NCBI GenBank assembly: GCA_003170935.1
Contig: PMYA01000054.1
Coordinates: 20,661 to 26,858 of the forward strand
Length of the DNA: 6,198 nucleotides
From: Methanobacteriota archaeon
Lineage (GTDB): Archaea > Halobacteriota > Bog-38 > Methanoflorentales > Methanoflorentaceae
Reading direction: 5' to 3'
The translations under genes and the position numbers were made by a program. Positions 5,924-6,198 of the stretch are shown in pieces; position 1 is the stretch's first letter; each line of letters begins with the position of its first letter. The notes under the pieces are model-generated. The model did no database searches. It was given only the letters and a program-made list of their open reading frames with translations, and was not told the DNA's origin.

Positions 5924-5943
5924 AAAAAAGCCCGACTTTGAGC
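5924..5943 (-). terminator. Possible intrinsic-type terminator
   Basis: On the minus strand a 4-bp stem (GCTC/GGGC, one G-U pair, 6-nt loop) is followed directly by six T residues (5924-5929). It lies downstream of tRNA-Glu and upstream of the small GTG frame, where it could stop residual tRNA-Glu transcription. The stem is weak, so the T-run is the main evidence. Confidence 0.35.
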
Positions 5944-6104
5944 GAGGATTTAAGAAATTATTGCGCCAACATCATACGTAGCAGTAGAAGTAGTTCAATC
6001 TTAAGCTCTCAGGTGATTTCAAGGATCGCTGGCAGACACATGTTTCACGGTGAAAAAGACACACGCGTAATAAAACTGACAAGATAGAATTACAGCTAGT
6101 AGGA
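5944..6104 (-). other. Gene-poor spacer downstream of tRNA-Glu
   Basis: No convincing reading frame is seen on either strand. On the minus strand, running away from tRNA-Glu, there are T-tracts (TTTT at 6072-6075, TTTTT at 6053-6057) of the kind where archaeal RNA polymerase stops. A near-perfect palindrome, TTTCAC-G-GTGAAA, covers 6043-6055. I found no C/D-box pair with proper order and spacing, and no CRISPR-like repeats. Confidence 0.4.
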
Positions 6105-6198
6105 TGCTCCGGTCGGGATTTGAACCCGAGTCGTTGGCTTGCTTCACTTTATTAAGTTCGAAAGGCCAACATGATTGGCCGGACTACACTACCGGAGC
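6105..6198 (-). tRNA. tRNA-Glu(UUC) with a 19-nt intron
   Basis: Acceptor arms GCTCCGG/CCGGAGC, U8-A9, D-stem GTG/CAT, anticodon stem TTGGC/GCCAA, anticodon loop CTTTCGA (anticodon TTC), a 4-nt variable loop, and T-arm TCGGG/CCCGA around TTCAAAT. The discriminator is A at 6105; CCA is not encoded. Removing the intron at 6140-6158 gives a 75-nt mature tRNA with every stem paired. The 5' end coincides with the right edge of the window, so its promoter lies outside. Confidence 0.96.
6140..6158 (-). other. tRNA-Glu intron at position 37/38 (BHB type)
   Basis: A textbook bulge-helix-bulge forms: CTTT (32-35) pairs with GAAG in the intron, flanked by bulges CG|A and CA|A. Inside the intron a second 4-bp helix ACTT/AAGT closes a 4-nt loop. 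The splice sites fall between G37 and A38. The fold fixes the boundaries more firmly than for the tRNA-Leu intron. Confidence 0.93.

Noticed and set aside
5944..6104. C/D-box guide RNA in the spacer
   Set aside because: GTGATTT and CTGA-like words occur, but no C box is followed by a D box at usual spacing with proper terminal pairing on either strand.
1..6198. Mobile elements, CRISPR arrays or defence system
   Set aside because: No transposase-like frame, no direct repeats with regular spacing, no integrase and no duplicated tRNA 3' end that would mark an attachment site were seen.

Overview
The window is archaeal. Three independent signs support this: two tRNA genes split by introns with bulge-helix-bulge (BHB) folds at position 37/38, TATA boxes centred about 25-28 nt upstream of start codons or of a tRNA 5' end (several mRNAs look leaderless), and proteins closest in motif pattern to the archaeal Aks family. 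Base composition is moderate, roughly mid-40s % G+C by eye. The lineage cannot be fixed from this piece alone. If the pathway call below is right, a methanogen or a related methane/alkane-metabolising archaeon is the most natural host.

Layout. 46-1200 (minus) is a homocitrate-synthase-type enzyme (AksA-like). It is divergent, across a shared promoter region, from 1404-2657 (plus), the aconitase-fold large subunit (AksD/HacA-like). A strong hairpin at 2663-2691 closes that gene. A small unidentified gene, 2690-3025 (minus), sits between the large-subunit gene and its partner. Next come 3144-3650 (plus, small subunit AksE/HacB-like), 3692-4645 (plus, homoisocitrate-dehydrogenase type AksF) and 4653-5507 (plus, a cysteine-rich protein I do not recognise, 7 nt after aksF). 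The right end holds tRNA-Leu(UAA) and tRNA-Glu(UUC), both minus and both with introns. Between them is about 480 nt of gene-poor DNA with one possible 48-codon leaderless ORF and a probable terminator.

How it fits together. The synthase condenses a 2-oxoacid with acetyl-CoA, the two-subunit hydro-lyase isomerises the product through dehydration and rehydration, and the dehydrogenase oxidatively decarboxylates it. The net effect is elongation of a 2-oxoacid by one carbon. In methanogens, repeated rounds turn 2-oxoglutarate into 2-oxosuberate, the precursor of the coenzyme B side chain. The same chemistry also serves leucine, isoleucine (citramalate) or alpha-aminoadipate lysine synthesis. The assignment to homologation of 2-oxoglutarate rests on a synthase without the LeuA/CimA regulatory domain, the Y-L-R-T loop in the small subunit (residues 24-27), and overall AksA/AksF-like motifs. 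The unknown protein after aksF is the most interesting item, because late steps of coenzyme B side-chain formation lack firmly assigned enzymes.
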